Assembly: GCA_002702655.1 (NCBI GenBank)
Contig: PABB01000066.1
Coordinates: 1 to 64,000 of the forward strand
From: Planctomycetaceae bacterium
Lineage (GTDB): Bacteria > Planctomycetota > Planctomycetia > Pirellulales > Lacipirellulaceae
Length of the DNA stretch: 64,000 bases
Reading direction: 5' to 3'
In this document: positions 55,701-63,752 of the stretch, piece after piece
How positions within the stretch are numbered: the stretch's first letter is position 1
Layout of the letters: every line of letters starts with the position of its first letter
The notes under the pieces: model-generated
The model's database searches: none
Told to the model about the DNA's origin: nothing
Seen by the model: only the letters and a program-made list of their open reading frames with translations
Made by a program: the position numbers and the translations under genes

Positions 55701-56058
55701 ACGTCACCTCCACGTCATCGTTGTCCAGCACCACCTCGTTGGGCTGGTCGCCCACTGGCCGTTGCGGGGCAACCGTGGCGCCGGCGCGGAACAGGTAGTC
55801 GACCAGGAACGTCATCTGGTCCTGATTGCCCAGATCCTCGATCATCCCCAACAGCAGCGGCCGCTGAAATCCCCAACTGTTTCCGTAGACGTAGCCGTGA
55901 CCGCCGTGGGTGTAAACGACTTTGCCGGCCAGCCCGCCATCGGGTTGGGCGCCGACGTCGACCAGCCCGGCAGCCGAGAGCGGCAGCCGCGGCTCGAGCG
56001 GTTCAAAGCGAAAGGTGCGGTGCGACGCAGCGCAGCGCGAGCGTGAAAAACGGGGCAT
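52741..56058 (-). CDS. large exported amidase-like protein with inserted golvesin-like domain and LEPR motif
   Basis: An 1105-residue protein. RFEPLEPRLPLSA near residue 17-30 is the LEPR-XLL motif of large planctomycete exported proteins. VVYTHGGHGYVYGN and MTFLVDYLFRAGATVAPQR look like the first part of an amidase_3 fold; then a golvesin-like beta domain (about residues 108-240) is inserted, and the amidase continues with YISFHSNAGSGSN and IIETAFHDNQLDAEL, the His and Glu of the zinc site. A fibronectin type III domain (about 450-545), a glutamine-amidotransferase-like domain, a second golvesin-like unit and dockerin repeats (DFNNDGSVTGFDFLAWQ, DGNGDGDVDGDDLAVWQ) follow. It may cut peptidoglycan stem peptides or related amide bonds outside the cell. 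Confidence 0.8.
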   Translation of the reverse strand: MPRFSRSRCAASHRTFRFEPLEPRLPLSAAGLVDVGAQPDGGLAGKVVYTHGGHGYVYGNSWGFQRPLLLGMIEDLGNQDQMTFLVDYLFRAGATVAPQRPVGDQPNEVVLDNDDVEVTFTGAWSDSSASIYFGDAGDVPYRFASTSATETAVANYRPNITEAGFYPVYAWTRSGSDRASDQLYRVNHSGGSTEVTVNHRMVGNGLVYLGTYHFKAGTSGSVEISNRSDDAGRVVIADMIRFGNGIGDTDLGGGVSGRTREDEPAVYWIKWHVDRAQGVSTSEYGGPSTTVSGPTRYSEYMNREAEGSLSDRVYISFHSNAGSGSNRGTLGLLNGNNRASAATPNQFLLANTVAGEVNDDLVAQNGLFEHNWFNRTTHTLDRSDIEFGEINNEVINGEFDATIIETAFHDNQLDAELMRDPKVRDALARSTYQGLVKYFNAVDGGATSLTMLPGQVPQVQAETVADGSVQVTWEPPASNSYNGDAPTGYMIYGSTNGYGFDGGTFVPAGTTSHVLTGLDTGAGPYYFKVAAVNEGGEGAASEVVAASPATAATRLLVVNGFDRLERSQNPLQSAAGGLVERVRPRSSNSFDYVVQVAAAIDASGYNVEIATASNELVADGTVDLADYDSVVWILGEESTVDATFNAAEQGAVTSYLAGGGKLFATGAEIGWDLDAQGNGAGFYNNVLHADYVADDANSYTASGVAGSIFDGIALQFDDGDLFYDVNFPDVLSPANGSTAALTYGSGGVAGLQYAGGVGEKVVLFGFPFETITDENARTAVMSSVLAYFDADFTFEGAEIIIDDSFGSPAYQETGTWNTASGSGFDGTNYRFAPAGSAATASWNFFVPAESTGEVFVYYRSAGNRATNVAYSVDTGAGVESASTNQTLNDDQWVSLGTYSFAPGAASVTLDAAASSGGSVVIADAVRVVLSPVTEETGDFNNDGSVTGFDFLAWQRGFGTGSGATLADGDGNGDGDVDGDDLAVWQTQYGNVSANEATAVATLTVAASTAELNADAPASYWLALPEAPQAHVPTARGGAAAAAVAHQRELQFAPPRRGSQPDPSSARHGDPGGPHDAAAPGSSAVDEALSEWPWGRRLGRAVTPLF

Positions 56059-56211
56059 GCCGATCTGTTCCGAGAGGCGGGGGCGGGTTTGCCAGTGCGG
56101 GCTCCCAACTCTTCATTCTAGTCAGGACCGCCAACAACGAAACAAAACGGCGCCGACGTTGCGCTGAGCCTCGGATTCGCTGCGCAAAACGGCTAGATAG
56201 GCAGCGGGCGG

Positions 56212-56904
56212 CTACTTGGCTGCTTTCTGCGCGTCGGCAGGCGGCGCCGGCCGCGTTGGCTGGTGCAATCGCGCGATGTAAATCCGCTGCCGGTCGAGTT
56301 TGCCCCGATCGCCGGGGACGTCGGCGAAATACTCCGTCCGATCGCCGATCCCGTCGGTCGATTTTTGCGTGCTGCGGTAGCGAATGCCGACGATCTGATC
56401 CCTCTCGCGAATCAGCTTCAGCAGCACGACGCTGTGGCCCGACTTGTTGGTTCGCCACAGTTGCAGAAAGTCGCCGGGGCGGGCCTCGGCCAGCGACTTC
56501 ACCTGCGTGCCGATCCCCAGCCGCTCGACCGCCAGCGCGCACTGCTTCTCAGCCGCTTCCGGCACGGCGCCGTACCACTGTTTTTGGAAACGTTTCACTT
56601 CGTCGAACGACTTGCCCTGCAGCAGGTCGCGGCGGCGCGCGGTTTCCATAGCGACCGCAAACGTAAAACCACTGCAGTAAGTGCCCTGTGGCTGCTTGGC
56701 GAGCACGACCTGGCCGTCGTGGCGGATTTCAATCGGCGAGCCCGTGCTGTCCTTCCACAGATAGCCGCCGCCGTCTTTGAAGGATTTGGCCACTGCGAGT
56801 TCCAATGGCCCCGCCGGCTCGCTAGGATCGGAAGCGACCGCCATCGCCGCGCCTGCCGCGGCCGCGACGAAAACCAGGATCCTCAATTTGAGTTGACCAC
56901 TCAT
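56212..56904 (-). CDS. exported NlpC/P60- or CHAP-like hypothetical protein
   Basis: A 230-residue protein with a signal peptide (ILVFVAAAAGAAMAVAS). The core has TYCSGFTFAVAMETARR and, 75 residues later, GDFLQLWRTNKSGHSVVLL, a Cys and His arrangement like the NlpC/P60 or CHAP peptidase fold, but I cannot name the family securely. It ends with a Pro/Ala-rich tail. It is divergent from the gamma-glutamyltransferase gene, whose start is about 35 bp away. Candidate cell-wall or peptide amidase. Confidence 0.6.
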   Translation of the reverse strand: MSGQLKLRILVFVAAAAGAAMAVASDPSEPAGPLELAVAKSFKDGGGYLWKDSTGSPIEIRHDGQVVLAKQPQGTYCSGFTFAVAMETARRRDLLQGKSFDEVKRFQKQWYGAVPEAAEKQCALAVERLGIGTQVKSLAEARPGDFLQLWRTNKSGHSVVLLKLIRERDQIVGIRYRSTQKSTDGIGDRTEYFADVPGDRGKLDRQRIYIARLHQPTRPAPPADAQKAAK

Positions 56905-56938
56905 GATGCATCAGCCTTTGGTGTTGCGCACCCGCGCG

Positions 56939-58711
56939 ATGAATTGCTCAGCCGTCACGGCCCAGTGTAGCGAAAGCTGCGCGCGAGCGTACGGTCGCAG
57001 TCGCATTCGCGTGGTCGTGACTTTCATCGCAGCAGTCGGCAGCATGCTGGCGGGTGGCGCCGACGCGCGCGCCGACGAACCGCCGACGTGCGCCATTGCC
57101 ACGGTTCATCCGCTGGCGACCGAAGCGGGCGCCAACGCGTTTCGTCGCGGCGGCAACGCGGTCGACGCCGCGGTGGCCGCCGCCGTCACGTTGGGCGTGG
57201 TCGACGGGTACAACTCGGGGCTGGGCGGCGGCTGCTTCGTCCTGATCCGCCGCGCCGACGGCCAACTGGCCGCCATCGACGGCCGCGAGCGCGCCCCCGC
57301 GGCCGCCACCGCCGACATGTTCCTCCGCGACGGGCAGGCCGATCCCGAACTGAGCCAGACGGGCCCCCTGGCCAGCGGCGTACCCGGCGCGCTGGCCGCG
57401 TATGAGTTGGCCCTGGCCAACCACGGCAAATTGCCGTTGGCGGACATCATGCTGCCGGCGGCGGAGATCGCCGAGGAGGGCTTCCCCGTGCCGGCCGCGT
57501 ACGCTCGCAACTTGCGCCGCTTGAAAGACACCCTCAGCCGCTTTCCAGGTAGCAAGGCCACGCTGCTGAAACCCGACGGCGAGCCGTACGCCGAAGGCGA
57601 GACGCTTCGCCTGCCCGATTTGGCGGCTTCGTACCGAGAGATCGCCGAGCACGGCGGCGACTGGTTCTATCGCGGCGAGTTCGCCCAGCGGGTGGGCGAC
57701 TGGATGGCTGCCAACGGCGGGCTGATCACGGCCGACGACTTTGCCGACTACCACGCGGCCCAGCGCGAGCCGATCGTCACCCGTTACCGCTGCTATACGA
57801 TCGTCGGCTTTCCGCCCCCCAGCTCCGGCGGCGTGCATGTGGCCCAGATTCTCAACATGCTGGAGCACTTCGACTTGGCCGAGATGCATCGCGAGGATCC
57901 GGCCCGCGCGACGCACGTGATTGTCGAAGCGATGAAGTTGGCGTTCGCCGACCGGGCGTACTGGCTGGGCGACGCCGACTTTGTGCCCGTGCCACGCGGT
58001 TTGGTCGATCGCGAGTATGCAGCTCAACTGGCGGCAAAGATCGACCCCGACGCGGCCACGCCCGTCGAGTCGCACGGCCGCCCGCCGCGGGCGCAGTACG
58101 ACACGTTCGGCCGGCACACGACCCACATCGCCGCGGCCGACAGCCTGGGCAACTGGGTCGCCATCACCGCAACGGTCAACACGACCTTCGGCTCCAAGGT
58201 GATCGTCCCCGGCACCGGCATCGTGTTGAACAACGAGATGGATGACTTCTCGGCGCAACCGGGCGTGCCCAACGCGTTCGGGCTGATCGGCGCGGAGAAC
58301 AACGCCGTGGCGCCGGGCAAGCGCCCGCTGTCCAGCATGAGCCCCACGATTGTGTTGAAGGATGGCGAGCCGGTGCTGACCGTCGGCGCCGCGGGCGGGC
58401 CAAAGATCATCACTCAAGCGCTCTTGGCGATTGTTCGCCGGCTCGACTTCGGCGAGTCGCTTGAGGATGCGGTCGCCGGGCCGCGGTTTCACCACCAGTG
58501 GGTCCCCGACGAGTTGGTCGTCGAGCGCGCGTTGCCCGCGGACATCATCGACAGTCTGCGCGACTCCGGTCACACGATCTCCACCATCGAGCGCGGCGGC
58601 GTGACGCAGGCGGCGGAGGTCGACCAGCAGGGCGCCTTGCACGCGGTGCATGATCCGCGCGCCGGCGGCACGTCGATCGTGGTCGAGCGCGAGCCGGCGC
58701 TGGCCCAGTAG
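56939..58711 (+). CDS. ggt: gamma-glutamyltransferase
   Basis: A 590-residue Ntn-type enzyme that transfers or hydrolyses the gamma-glutamyl bond of glutathione-like compounds. Processing occurs before the catalytic Thr 394 in GRHTTHIAAADSLGNWVAIT; other blocks are NSGLGGGCFVLIRR, DGRERAP, SGVPGALAAYE, FPPPSSGGVH, KLAFADRAYWLGD and GKRPLSSMSPTIV. An N-terminal hydrophobic stretch (VVVTFIAAVGSMLAGG then ADARADEP) suggests export. ATG 56939 is assumed; GTG 57011 would give a shorter signal peptide. The start region is close to the divergent peptidase-like gene. Confidence 0.9.
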   Translation: MNCSAVTAQCSESCARAYGRSRIRVVVTFIAAVGSMLAGGADARADEPPTCAIATVHPLATEAGANAFRRGGNAVDAAVAAAVTLGVVDGYNSGLGGGCFVLIRRADGQLAAIDGRERAPAAATADMFLRDGQADPELSQTGPLASGVPGALAAYELALANHGKLPLADIMLPAAEIAEEGFPVPAAYARNLRRLKDTLSRFPGSKATLLKPDGEPYAEGETLRLPDLAASYREIAEHGGDWFYRGEFAQRVGDWMAANGGLITADDFADYHAAQREPIVTRYRCYTIVGFPPPSSGGVHVAQILNMLEHFDLAEMHREDPARATHVIVEAMKLAFADRAYWLGDADFVPVPRGLVDREYAAQLAAKIDPDAATPVESHGRPPRAQYDTFGRHTTHIAAADSLGNWVAITATVNTTFGSKVIVPGTGIVLNNEMDDFSAQPGVPNAFGLIGAENNAVAPGKRPLSSMSPTIVLKDGEPVLTVGAAGGPKIITQALLAIVRRLDFGESLEDAVAGPRFHHQWVPDELVVERALPADIIDSLRDSGHTISTIERGGVTQAAEVDQQGALHAVHDPRAGGTSIVVEREPALAQ

Positions 58712-58968
58712 CTGGACCTGACGGAGTCGCTGCGCTGCTCTCGCCGCTGCGCAGTCGCCCAGCGCTTTTGCGGCGATCGCTGCCAGCGGGCGGCAACTTC
58801 CGGTGATTTTGTTGACCCGCTCAGTCGTCACTGCTAGTCTCGCAAATACCAGGCAAGAGACGGAACAGGGCGGACGAGTCAACTTGATCAGCCACGACGG
58901 CGCACGCCGCGTCGTGTCGTGCCTCGCGATCGTTCTGGACTGAGATTCTGAACTGGGAGAAGCTTGCC

Positions 58969-60126
58969 ATGTTGCGCCTACTGGGGGTTGCCGCCCTGTC
59001 GACTTTGTTCTGTGCGCTGCTTGCGCAACCGTCGATGGGCCAGATTTTCACCGACGATTTGAGCACCGGCGCAAATTGGACCGTCGTGCAAGACGCCGAC
59101 GCGTCGGCCGTGTTCGGGTTCGATTACTCGACCAAGGGCGTCCCCGCCGCGCCGCGGGGCAGCGACACCATTGGCCTGAAGTTCGAAGTCAACAACAGCT
59201 CGCCCGCCGCAGCGGCCAGCATTTTGGCCTACCATCGCGATGCGGCCTTCACGGGGCAGTTCACCTTCCGCGTCGATGCGTGGATCAACTGGGCCCCCGA
59301 CGGCGGCGGCGTCGGCAGCGGCACCACGGAATTCATCGGCGGTTCGGTGGGGCATGACGGGTCCCTGGGCGGCACCGGCGTCGAGCCGTTCGGCTGGACC
59401 TTTCTCTACACCAGCGAAGGCGACGCCGCCGCAACCGACTACCGGATGTACAAAGAGGGTTTTCAGGCCCAATCCGAAAGCGGCCAATACGCCGCCGGGA
59501 CCGAAGCTGGCTCGCGCGACAGCAGCAACGAGTACTACACCACCGCGTTCCCGTCGTTCGATATCGCCTCGGCCGTCACTGGCCAGGCCACCGGCACGCA
59601 ACCGGCCGGCGCCGGCGGGTTTCAGTGGATGACGCTCAACTTTGAGGTCGACACGGACAACATCGGGCCTTCTGGAGCGCTCAATGATCCCGGGTTCGTC
59701 CGCGTGTCGATGCGCAGCGCCCGCTCGGGCAGCACGATCGAGATCGGCGTGCTGGACAACAGCAACGACGATGTCATGTTGGGAATCGACCAGGACACCA
59801 CGGTCGGCATGTACATGGCCGATCTGTTCAGCTCGGTGACTCTCAACCCCGACTTCAGCTTCGGGTTGTTTGACAATGTCGAGGTGCTCGAAGGCTTGGT
59901 CCCGCTGGACGCCGGCGGACTTGCGGGCGACTTCGACGGCAGCGGATTCGTCGACGGCGGCGACTTCGTCCTGTGGCAAAGCGACACGGGCGTCGGCGAT
60001 CTTGGCGACTGGCAAAGCAACTACGGCATGGGCACGCCCCCGTCGGTCGGCGCCGTGCCCGAACCGGCCACGCTGCTGCTGTTGGCACTGGCCGCCCCGG
60101 CAGCGCTCGCACGCCGCCGCCGCTGA
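58969..60126 (+). CDS. exported protein with PEP-CTERM tail
   Basis: A 385-residue exported protein, signal peptide MLRLLGVAALSTLFCALLAQ ending near SMGQI. The 300-residue body is beta-rich and similar in style to the proteins at 33834 and 51127; it contains DDLSTGANWTVV and VFGFDYSTKGVPAAPRGSDT. Near residue 325 a single dockerin-like loop (DFDGSGFVDGGDFVLWQ) precedes GAVPEPATLLLLALAAPAAL and RRRR. It is 258 bp from the ggt gene. Function unknown. Confidence 0.85.
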   Translation: MLRLLGVAALSTLFCALLAQPSMGQIFTDDLSTGANWTVVQDADASAVFGFDYSTKGVPAAPRGSDTIGLKFEVNNSSPAAAASILAYHRDAAFTGQFTFRVDAWINWAPDGGGVGSGTTEFIGGSVGHDGSLGGTGVEPFGWTFLYTSEGDAAATDYRMYKEGFQAQSESGQYAAGTEAGSRDSSNEYYTTAFPSFDIASAVTGQATGTQPAGAGGFQWMTLNFEVDTDNIGPSGALNDPGFVRVSMRSARSGSTIEIGVLDNSNDDVMLGIDQDTTVGMYMADLFSSVTLNPDFSFGLFDNVEVLEGLVPLDAGGLAGDFDGSGFVDGGDFVLWQSDTGVGDLGDWQSNYGMGTPPSVGAVPEPATLLLLALAAPAALARRRR

Positions 60127-60202
60127 CGGCGACGCTCGCGATACGCTGGTCGCCTACCAGCAGCACGCGCTCATCGACGTTCTGCCCGGCTCAACTCCCC
60201 AA

Positions 60203-60249
60203 CACAAAAACGCCCCGGCCTGCGGCGATCGCAGACCGGGGCGTTTTGT
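60203..60249. terminator. bidirectional intrinsic terminator
   Basis: CGCCCCGG and CTGCG pair with CGCAG and CCGGGGCG around GCGAT, flanked by AAAA on the left and TTTTG on the right. It serves the plus-strand exported protein and the reverse-strand tRNA-Cys. Confidence 0.75.
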
Positions 60250-60263
60250 GATTCTTCGCGGAG

Positions 60264-60335
60264 AGGCGCCGCCCGGATTCGAACCGGGGATGTCGGATTT
60301 GCAATCCGATGCCTTAGCCACTTGGCTACGGCGCC
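60264..60335 (-). tRNA. tRNA-Cys (GCA)
   Basis: Read on the reverse strand: acceptor GGCGCCG/CGGCGCC, D arm GCC...GGC, anticodon stem TCGGA/TCCGA with loop TTGCAAA (anticodon GCA), T arm CCCGG-TTCGAAT-CCGGG, discriminator U. CCA is not encoded. 72 nt, complete. Confidence 0.95.
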
Positions 60336-60665
60336 CAAAGTGTCTCTGCAAGTTAAAAAACCGCTTCGACCTGGTCAAGTGCAGGTTATTTATCGGTTGG
60401 GCGGACTCGGCGACTTGAGGGCTTCTTGCGGAGCGCTCCGGTCGACCGCCCTGGGACCGACGCTCTGCAGACGCCGATAGCAACGGTTCGATTTGTATTC
60501 ACGGCTGTCGAGGGCGCTTTGCGATTCGGCTGCCGCCGGACGCCCGTGGCTGACGGCCGAAGACCGACCGCCGGCCGGTTACGAAAGTATCGGCAGGCCG
60601 CTGCCGCCCGCTTTGCTCTGGCGCCCCGCAGCGCGTGCCCCCACGAATACAGGAGACGCTCCGTC
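60336..60665. other. intergenic region, no gene seen
   Basis: 330 bp between tRNA-Cys and a small unknown gene. It should contain the tRNA promoter (reverse strand) and the gene promoter (plus strand), but no clear element is visible. An open frame from 60426 reaches the gene but its upstream part is not protein-like. Confidence 0.3.
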
Positions 60666-61028
60666 ATGGTTGACGCCCTTATTTCCATCTTCCAGGGGAA
60701 GTCGCAGCGGCGGCTTGACGCCATCGTCCGCCAGGTCGCGGATCTCAGCCTGGAGGGCATTGCCCAGACGGTCGAGGGCCGCACGGCCGGCATGTCGCTG
60801 TGCGAGACCCGCGGCTATATCCGCGCCCGGGCCACTGCGGAAGTCCGCCGGCAGACGCGGAACGTCCTGGAGCGTCACCCTGGGGCGTCGCTGGACTGGG
60901 AGAGCGAGGTCGTCGCTCGCGCCGCCGATCGGGTCGCTCCACTGGTGCTGCGTCGCCTGACCAGCGCGGCTTGCCGCAAGCCGGTCGTGCCCCTGGCGCC
61001 GGCCGCCGAATGGCGCCGCGCCGCATAG
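60666..61028 (+). CDS. small hypothetical protein
   Basis: A 120-residue basic helical protein. ATG 60666 is chosen because AGGAG lies about 10 bases upstream. Segments such as SLEGIAQTVEGRTAGMSLCE and GYIRARATAEVRRQTR are helical; two cysteines are present. No family is recognised. A second small gene follows 88 bp downstream, perhaps in the same transcript. Confidence 0.6.
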   Translation: MVDALISIFQGKSQRRLDAIVRQVADLSLEGIAQTVEGRTAGMSLCETRGYIRARATAEVRRQTRNVLERHPGASLDWESEVVARAADRVAPLVLRRLTSAACRKPVVPLAPAAEWRRAA

Positions 61029-61115
61029 CCTGGCCGCTTGGACGGCTCGATGCTTCCGCGCCCGACTGGTCGCGCCCCCGAGGCGCGCCTCCTGCACCGA
61101 GAGAAGGGGCCCGCC

Positions 61116-61457
61116 ATGGATTCTTCGTCGTACCCTTCGCTGCTGTCGCTCTTGCACGCTCAAGCGCGGCTGGCGGCCGACGTGCATCGCGTGGGCGCCA
61201 TCATGGACGGGTTGCTCGACGACGTCGAGCGGTTGTTCCGCGCTGCGACGCGGCAGGACTGGGACGTGATCACGGCCGTCACGCGACGCCTCGCCAAGAG
61301 CCGGCCGGCCGACACGAACATGCAGGTGGTCGCCGCCGCCAAGCTGCTCAGCCGTTCGATTCGCAAATCGCGCCCCATCGGCGACGCGCCGGTCCAACTC
61401 GCCGCGCTGCTGCAGGCGTGCCGCGACTTGCAGGAGCACCGCCGCGTCGCCTGCTGA
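61116..61457 (+). CDS. small hypothetical protein
   Basis: A 113-residue helical protein beginning MDSSSYPSLLSLLHAQARLA. It is rich in Ala, Arg and Leu. No family recognised. GAGAAGGGG lies about 7 bases before ATG 61116. Together with the preceding gene it forms a small plus-strand pair of unknown job. Confidence 0.6.
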   Translation: MDSSSYPSLLSLLHAQARLAADVHRVGAIMDGLLDDVERLFRAATRQDWDVITAVTRRLAKSRPADTNMQVVAAAKLLSRSIRKSRPIGDAPVQLAALLQACRDLQEHRRVAC

Positions 61458-61658
61458 GCGGCGCCTGCGCTCGTTGGCTTTGTCGAGCCAGCTTCGAGCA
61501 GCGCTCGCCGCGAGCGCTGCATCAGACTCCGTTGCGACGCCCCAACCGATCTTTTCCGTGAGCCAATCGTTGCCGACTGCGCACAAGAACGCCGCACGCA
61601 AATCGCCTTGCGCGCGGCGTGTGTCATTGAATTTCTTGTGCCACGGCTTTCTGTGCCG

Positions 61659-62033
61659 CTAACGGATGATGACCACGCTGCGATGGGCCGAGTGCCACCA
61701 GCCGAACGGGCGCCCGCCGGGCATCTGCCAGGCCGTGCTGTACATGCCCGTGAAGGGAATGCTGATCGCGGTGGGCCGGCTGGCGGACATGCCGTAAGCC
61801 CGCATCGCGTCGAGCCGCGCCATCCGCTGTTGGGCGCGGGCCATCGATTTCTGCTGGGCGACCGACAGTTGCGGTTCGCGCACGGGCGGGGCCGTGTAGT
61901 AGGAATCGTCCTCAGCGGCGGCCGGCTGTTCGGCGGCAAAATCAAAGTCTTGCCCGAGGGCGCGGCGCGGGGCCCCGGCCAGGGCGCTGCTCAGCACGGC
62001 GGCCACGGCCGCGGTCAGTACGATTTTTTTCAT
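61659..62033 (-). CDS. small exported hypothetical protein
   Basis: A 124-residue protein with a signal peptide (MKKIVLTAAVAAVLSSALAG). After cleavage near ALGQD the chain is Ala/Gln-rich, then has a Met/Arg-rich helix and a Trp/His-rich end (GWWHSAHRSVVIIR). No family recognised. It is convergent with the small pair upstream. Confidence 0.6.
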   Translation of the reverse strand: MKKIVLTAAVAAVLSSALAGAPRRALGQDFDFAAEQPAAAEDDSYYTAPPVREPQLSVAQQKSMARAQQRMARLDAMRAYGMSASRPTAISIPFTGMYSTAWQMPGGRPFGWWHSAHRSVVIIR

Positions 62034-62426
62034 GGGTCAAACGACTCCGGGCAAGAATGCCGAGGCGGGGGCGAAATACGGTAGGCTGGGCCGCAAGCGG
62101 CGCACAGACGGCGACTCGCGAGCCCGCAAGGTCGCACGGCGCCGTACAACCGTCATCGGCGCGCCGGACGGTTGGCGCTCAGCGCGTTCGGCGCAGTCGG
62201 CGCGGAAGCGGGCCCCTGGGGCGCCGATCAGGCAAACTGCGAAAACCCTGCGGACGCCAGCGGTTGCGTCGGCATTTTGTTAGGGAGATTGCCCGGGAGT
62301 TGCCTGCCCCCGTTTGCCCGGGCAGCCCCCGAGTGATACGCTATGGGATGTGAAGAAACGGCCAAGGCGGACGCTCCGCCAGCCGAGGCGGGATTTCCCC
62401 AATCAATCCATGGAGATCGAAAGATC
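62034..62426. other. intergenic region, no gene seen
   Basis: 393 bp between divergent small genes. It should hold both promoters. No repeat, hairpin or protein-like frame was noticed. Confidence 0.3.
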
Positions 62427-62621
62427 ATGAAAAAGTTCGGTTCATTGATGCTGGCGCTCGCGCTGGCGATGGTAGGCTTTGGCACGGTTGGCTGCCAAGA
62501 AGCGGCGGACACGACCGAGTCGGCCACTGAAGCTGCCGAAGATGCCGCGGAAGACACCGCTGACGCTGCCGAAGACGCCGCAGAAGACGTTGCCGACGCG
62601 GCCGACGACGCTGCCGAGTAG
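62427..62621 (+). CDS. small lipoprotein with Ala/Asp/Glu repeat tail
   Basis: A 64-residue protein. MKKFGSLMLALALAMVGFGT leads to the lipobox VGCQ, so Cys 23 should be lipidated. The mature chain is a repeated A-E/D-D-A pattern (EDAAEDTADAAEDAAEDVAD), acidic and helical, with almost no other residues. A strong terminator follows. Similar tiny acidic lipoproteins occur in planctomycetes, but the function is unknown. Confidence 0.75.
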   Translation: MKKFGSLMLALALAMVGFGTVGCQEAADTTESATEAAEDAAEDTADAAEDAAEDVADAADDAAE

Positions 62622-62680
62622 TAGTTAGCAGCGAATTGCAGGCGACGGTAGAACGTCGCCGCGATCCTCGGATCACACGC

Positions 62681-62717
62681 ACGGAGCGAGCCTCGCTGGA
62701 GGGTCGCTCCGTTTTTT
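62681..62717 (+). terminator. intrinsic terminator
   Basis: ACGGAGCGA pairs with TCGCTCCGT across a short loop and is followed by TTTTT on the plus strand. It ends the small lipoprotein message. Confidence 0.7.
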
Positions 62718-62822
62718 GTGCGCTCGCGTTGTTTTTGCACTGAAAAGACAAGGGCGAGTGCCGAGCCAGCCGCGCGTGGGGGCGTCGCTCGCCAGTGGAG
62801 TAAGAACAATCCCGCCGCCGCG

Positions 62823-62972
62823 CTACTCGCCGTCGCTGTCGCCGATGCGTTGCGATTGATTCGCGGCCAGAGCAGCCTCGATCCGCTCGTTCAGCGCATC
62901 CAGGTCGTCAAGCAGTTGGTCGTGCCGGCGGCCCAACTCCAGCAGCAGTTCTTGGCGATCGGCGGCAGGCAT
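62823..62972 (-). CDS. small coiled-coil protein
   Basis: A 49-residue chain MPAADRQELLLELGRRHDQL and onward, with regular Leu/Glu heptads. The frame continues upstream to 63323 but that part is Pro/Arg-rich and overlaps repeats, so I take ATG 62972. No ribosome site is visible. It may be a short helical protein or a spurious frame. Confidence 0.4.
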   Translation of the reverse strand: MPAADRQELLLELGRRHDQLLDDLDALNERIEAALAANQSQRIGDSDGE

Positions 62973-63171
62973 GGCGGGGGCGAGCGCGGGGGAGCACGAC
63001 AATCCTGGGGCGGCGGTCCAAGCGATAGGGGGGATGCCCGGACCGCCGCCCCCCGGGTGCAGAGATCGACCGCACCGCGGCCGCGGCCCCATCTCCGCGG
63101 GCCTCCGGGGGCTTGCGTCTTGCCCGGGCAGTTCCGGTGGCGCCGATTGTGACGGTTGCCCGGCGACCGAG

Positions 63172-63288
63172 TGTGCCACGGCTGGCTCGTCCAGCACTGT
63201 GAAGCGAGCGCGTGTGCCACTGCTGGCTCGTCCAGCAGTGTGAAACGTGTACGCGGCGCCCACCGCTGGACGAGCCAGCAGTGGCACG
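63172..63288. repeat. three-copy palindromic repeat, CACTGCTGG...CCAGCAGTG
   Basis: Copies at 63172-63203 and 63212-63243 are in direct order and the third, at 63260-63288, is inverted. Each unit is a near-perfect palindrome around CTCGT. A gene-free stretch of about 550 bp around them has no other feature. This is a dispersed palindromic repeat. Confidence 0.65.
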
Positions 63289-63519
63289 ATGCCGGGGCGC
63301 GGCAAACTTTGCGGCCCCCGCACTGGACGTCTTGACAGGCCGCTGCTATCCTAACTCGTTTCCCCAACCCCAGATGGCGCTGCGTCACTGCCGCCCAAAA
63401 CCGGGGACGGACGCTGCGGGCGAGTAGCCAGCCGCAACGACGGGCGGGCTCCCGCCGGGCCGGTTTCCCGCGAGCCCGTTCCCCAAGAAACAGATGCCAA
63501 CAGCTGAAAGGACGTTTGA

Positions 63520-63717
63520 GTGGTCAAGCTGACGTTACGCGATAAAGAGACGGCTCAAGAAGCGGTCCGCCGGTTCCGCAAGCTCGTCGAGCGCAGCGGC
63601 ATCAAGAAAGAGATCCGCATCCGCGAATTCTACGAGAAGCCGAGCGAGACCAAGCGTCGCGCCCGTCTGCGCGCCGAACGCCGCGCCCGCCGCGACCGCA
63701 TGATCGGTCGCCGCTAG
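63520..63717 (+). CDS. rpsU: 30S ribosomal protein S21
   Basis: A 65-residue basic protein, [20 protein letters not shown] then [20 protein letters not shown] and an Arg-rich end [12 protein letters not shown], matching the small ribosomal subunit protein S21. It takes part in initiation at the 3' end of 16S RNA. GTG 63520 is the start, with AAAGGACG seven bases upstream. A repeat and a terminator follow. Confidence 0.93.
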   Translation: MVKLTLRDKETAQEAVRRFRKLVERSGIKKEIRIREFYEKPSETKRRARLRAERRARRDRMIGRR

Positions 63718-63752
63718 GGGCAGCGTCACGCGTTCTCGCCTGCCGACCGTGC

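Noticed and set aside
56948-58882. A 644-residue open frame opposite gamma-glutamyltransferase
   Set aside because: Shadow of a gene with a complete catalytic signature.
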